Of a DNA stretch of 41,615 bases, positions 40,932 to 41,615 are shown one piece after another (the stretch's first letter is position 1; every line of letters begins with the position of its first letter). The DNA comes from Micromonospora sp. ATCC 39149 (GTDB lineage Bacteria; Actinomycetota; Actinomycetes; Mycobacteriales; Micromonosporaceae). The stretch lies in contig NZ_GG657738.1 in NCBI RefSeq assembly GCF_000158815.1, positions 1,494,301-1,535,915 on the forward strand, given 5' to 3'. Both the position numbers and the translations under genes were made by a program. Below the pieces are notes generated by a model. The model searched no databases. It saw only the letters and a program-made list of their open reading frames with translations, and was not told where the DNA came from.

Positions 40932-41615
40932 TCAGCGCAGCAGGCGGAACAGCACCAGGTAACCGCAGTAGGCCAGCGGCATGAGCAGCACGCAGGTCAC
41001 GAAGCCGAGCGGCACGAACCGCGACGGCGGCGGGTCCGCGCCCAGCACGGGCCGCCCCCACCGGCCGAGCACCAGGTACCCGGCGACGAAGCAGAGCACG
41101 GGCAGTGCCCCGCAGGTCGCCACGTAGAGGGCCCCGGCGCTGGCCACGACTCCGGCGACGCTGAGCAGCACCAGCGCCAGCACGACGCCGGCCGCCGCGC
41201 ACGCCGCGTACACGGTCAGGGCCCGGGCCAGCGGCGACCAGGCCGGCAGCAGCGGCGGTCGCCGGCCGACGGCCTCCGTGACGGCGACGAGCCGGTCGGC
41301 CTCGTCGGCGAGCCGCCGGGCCTCGGCCAGCTCCGCGCCCGGGTCGACGCCCCCTGCGCGGGGCGCGGGCACCCCGGCCACCACCGGCAGCGCCACCGCC
41401 GCGCCGGTCGTTCCACCCGGGGGGTACGCCCCGACACCCGGCCGCCCCGGCGCGGCGGCTGCGCCGCCGGCACCCGCCGTCCCCGGTCCCGGTGCCCCAT
41501 CCAGCCCGCCGCCGCGCGGCCCCGCCCCGGCGGTCGGCTGGGTCGCCGCCGGCTGAGCCAGACCCGGCGGGGCGGGACTCGGCGGGGCTGGGGCCGGCGG
41601 GGCGGCGGCGGTTGG
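40932..41615 (-). CDS. Pro/Ala/Gly-rich membrane protein, 5' end outside window
   Basis: The frame is open to the window edge, so the start lies beyond it. The visible N-terminal 75 residues are Pro, Ala and Gly-rich with no defined fold (for example APPSPAPPGLAQPAATQPTA and GAYPPGGTTGAA). A short helical segment with Glu/Arg/Ala (AELAEARRLADEADRLVAV) leads to four hydrophobic segments in the last 110 residues (LTVYAACAAAGVVLALVLL, GALYVATCGALPVLCFVAGYLVL, PLGFVTCVLLMPLAYCGYLVL among them). It looks like an actinomycete small membrane protein with a disordered Pro-rich N-terminus. GTG 41396 would be an internal start. Family not recognised. Confidence 0.75.
   Translation of the reverse strand, partial: PTAAAPPAPAPPSPAPPGLAQPAATQPTAGAGPRGGGLDGAPGPGTAGAGGAAAAPGRPGVGAYPPGGTTGAAVALPVVAGVPAPRAGGVDPGAELAEARRLADEADRLVAVTEAVGRRPPLLPAWSPLARALTVYAACAAAGVVLALVLLSVAGVVASAGALYVATCGALPVLCFVAGYLVLGRWGRPVLGADPPPSRFVPLGFVTCVLLMPLAYCGYLVLFRLLR

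Overview
The window is very GC-rich (low-to-mid 70s % by eye) with strongly G/C-biased third codon positions, frequent GTG starts and GGAGG-type ribosome binding sites. It looks like a chromosomal segment of a filamentous actinomycete, most likely a Micromonosporaceae member such as Micromonospora. The order coaE, rpsA, SAM methyltransferase, polA, branched-chain amino acid ABC operon, pdtaR-type ANTAR regulator, pyruvate kinase, acyl-CoA thioesterase is, as I recall it, conserved in Streptomyces and relatives, so the window is a core chromosomal block with accessory insertions.

Left part (1-16 kb). A secreted-type unknown protein cut by the window edge is followed by coaE (CoaE-GrpB fusion), rpsA and a methyltransferase. 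A divergent pair of small overlapping genes (DUF2945 and DUF3140 types) comes next, then polA. The five-gene liv operon (livK-H-M-G-F), a beta-propeller-like lipoprotein gene broken by a one-base shift in a homopolymer, and the ANTAR response regulator complete the part. Apart from the edge gene and the small pair, everything here lies on the minus strand.

Middle part (16-29 kb). A tRNA gene with anticodon CAA but a short variable loop is followed directly by the decayed remains of an HTH/LAGLIDADG-like gene. After it lies a mosaic that separates pdtaR from pyk: an Lrp/AsnC regulator, a DHA2 drug exporter overlapping a luciferase-like monooxygenase, a secreted CBM2-rhamnogalacturonan lyase, an aromatic amino acid decarboxylase, an Rrf2 regulator with a TauE/SafE transporter, and a Ser/Thr kinase followed by a substrate-binding/VWA membrane protein.

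Right part (29-41.6 kb). tesB and pyk form an overlapping pair, followed by a GMC oxidoreductase and an aldo/keto reductase. A remnant-rich zone then holds a deazaflavin-reductase tail, a small unknown ORF, a long hairpin, an EACC1-like gene next to a large membrane M48 peptidase, and a decayed methyltransferase. It ends with an unknown small protein, a LysR/D-amino-acid-oxidase divergent pair with a clear palindromic operator, and a Pro/Ala-rich membrane protein cut by the window end.

The most distinctive features are the EACC1-M48 pair, the class-I-shaped CAA tRNA beside its decayed neighbour, the kinase/SBP-VWA pair, three short tandem duplications at gene 3' ends, and two look-alike intergenic hairpins 10 kb apart. 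No CRISPR array, complete insertion sequence, prophage or rRNA gene was seen.
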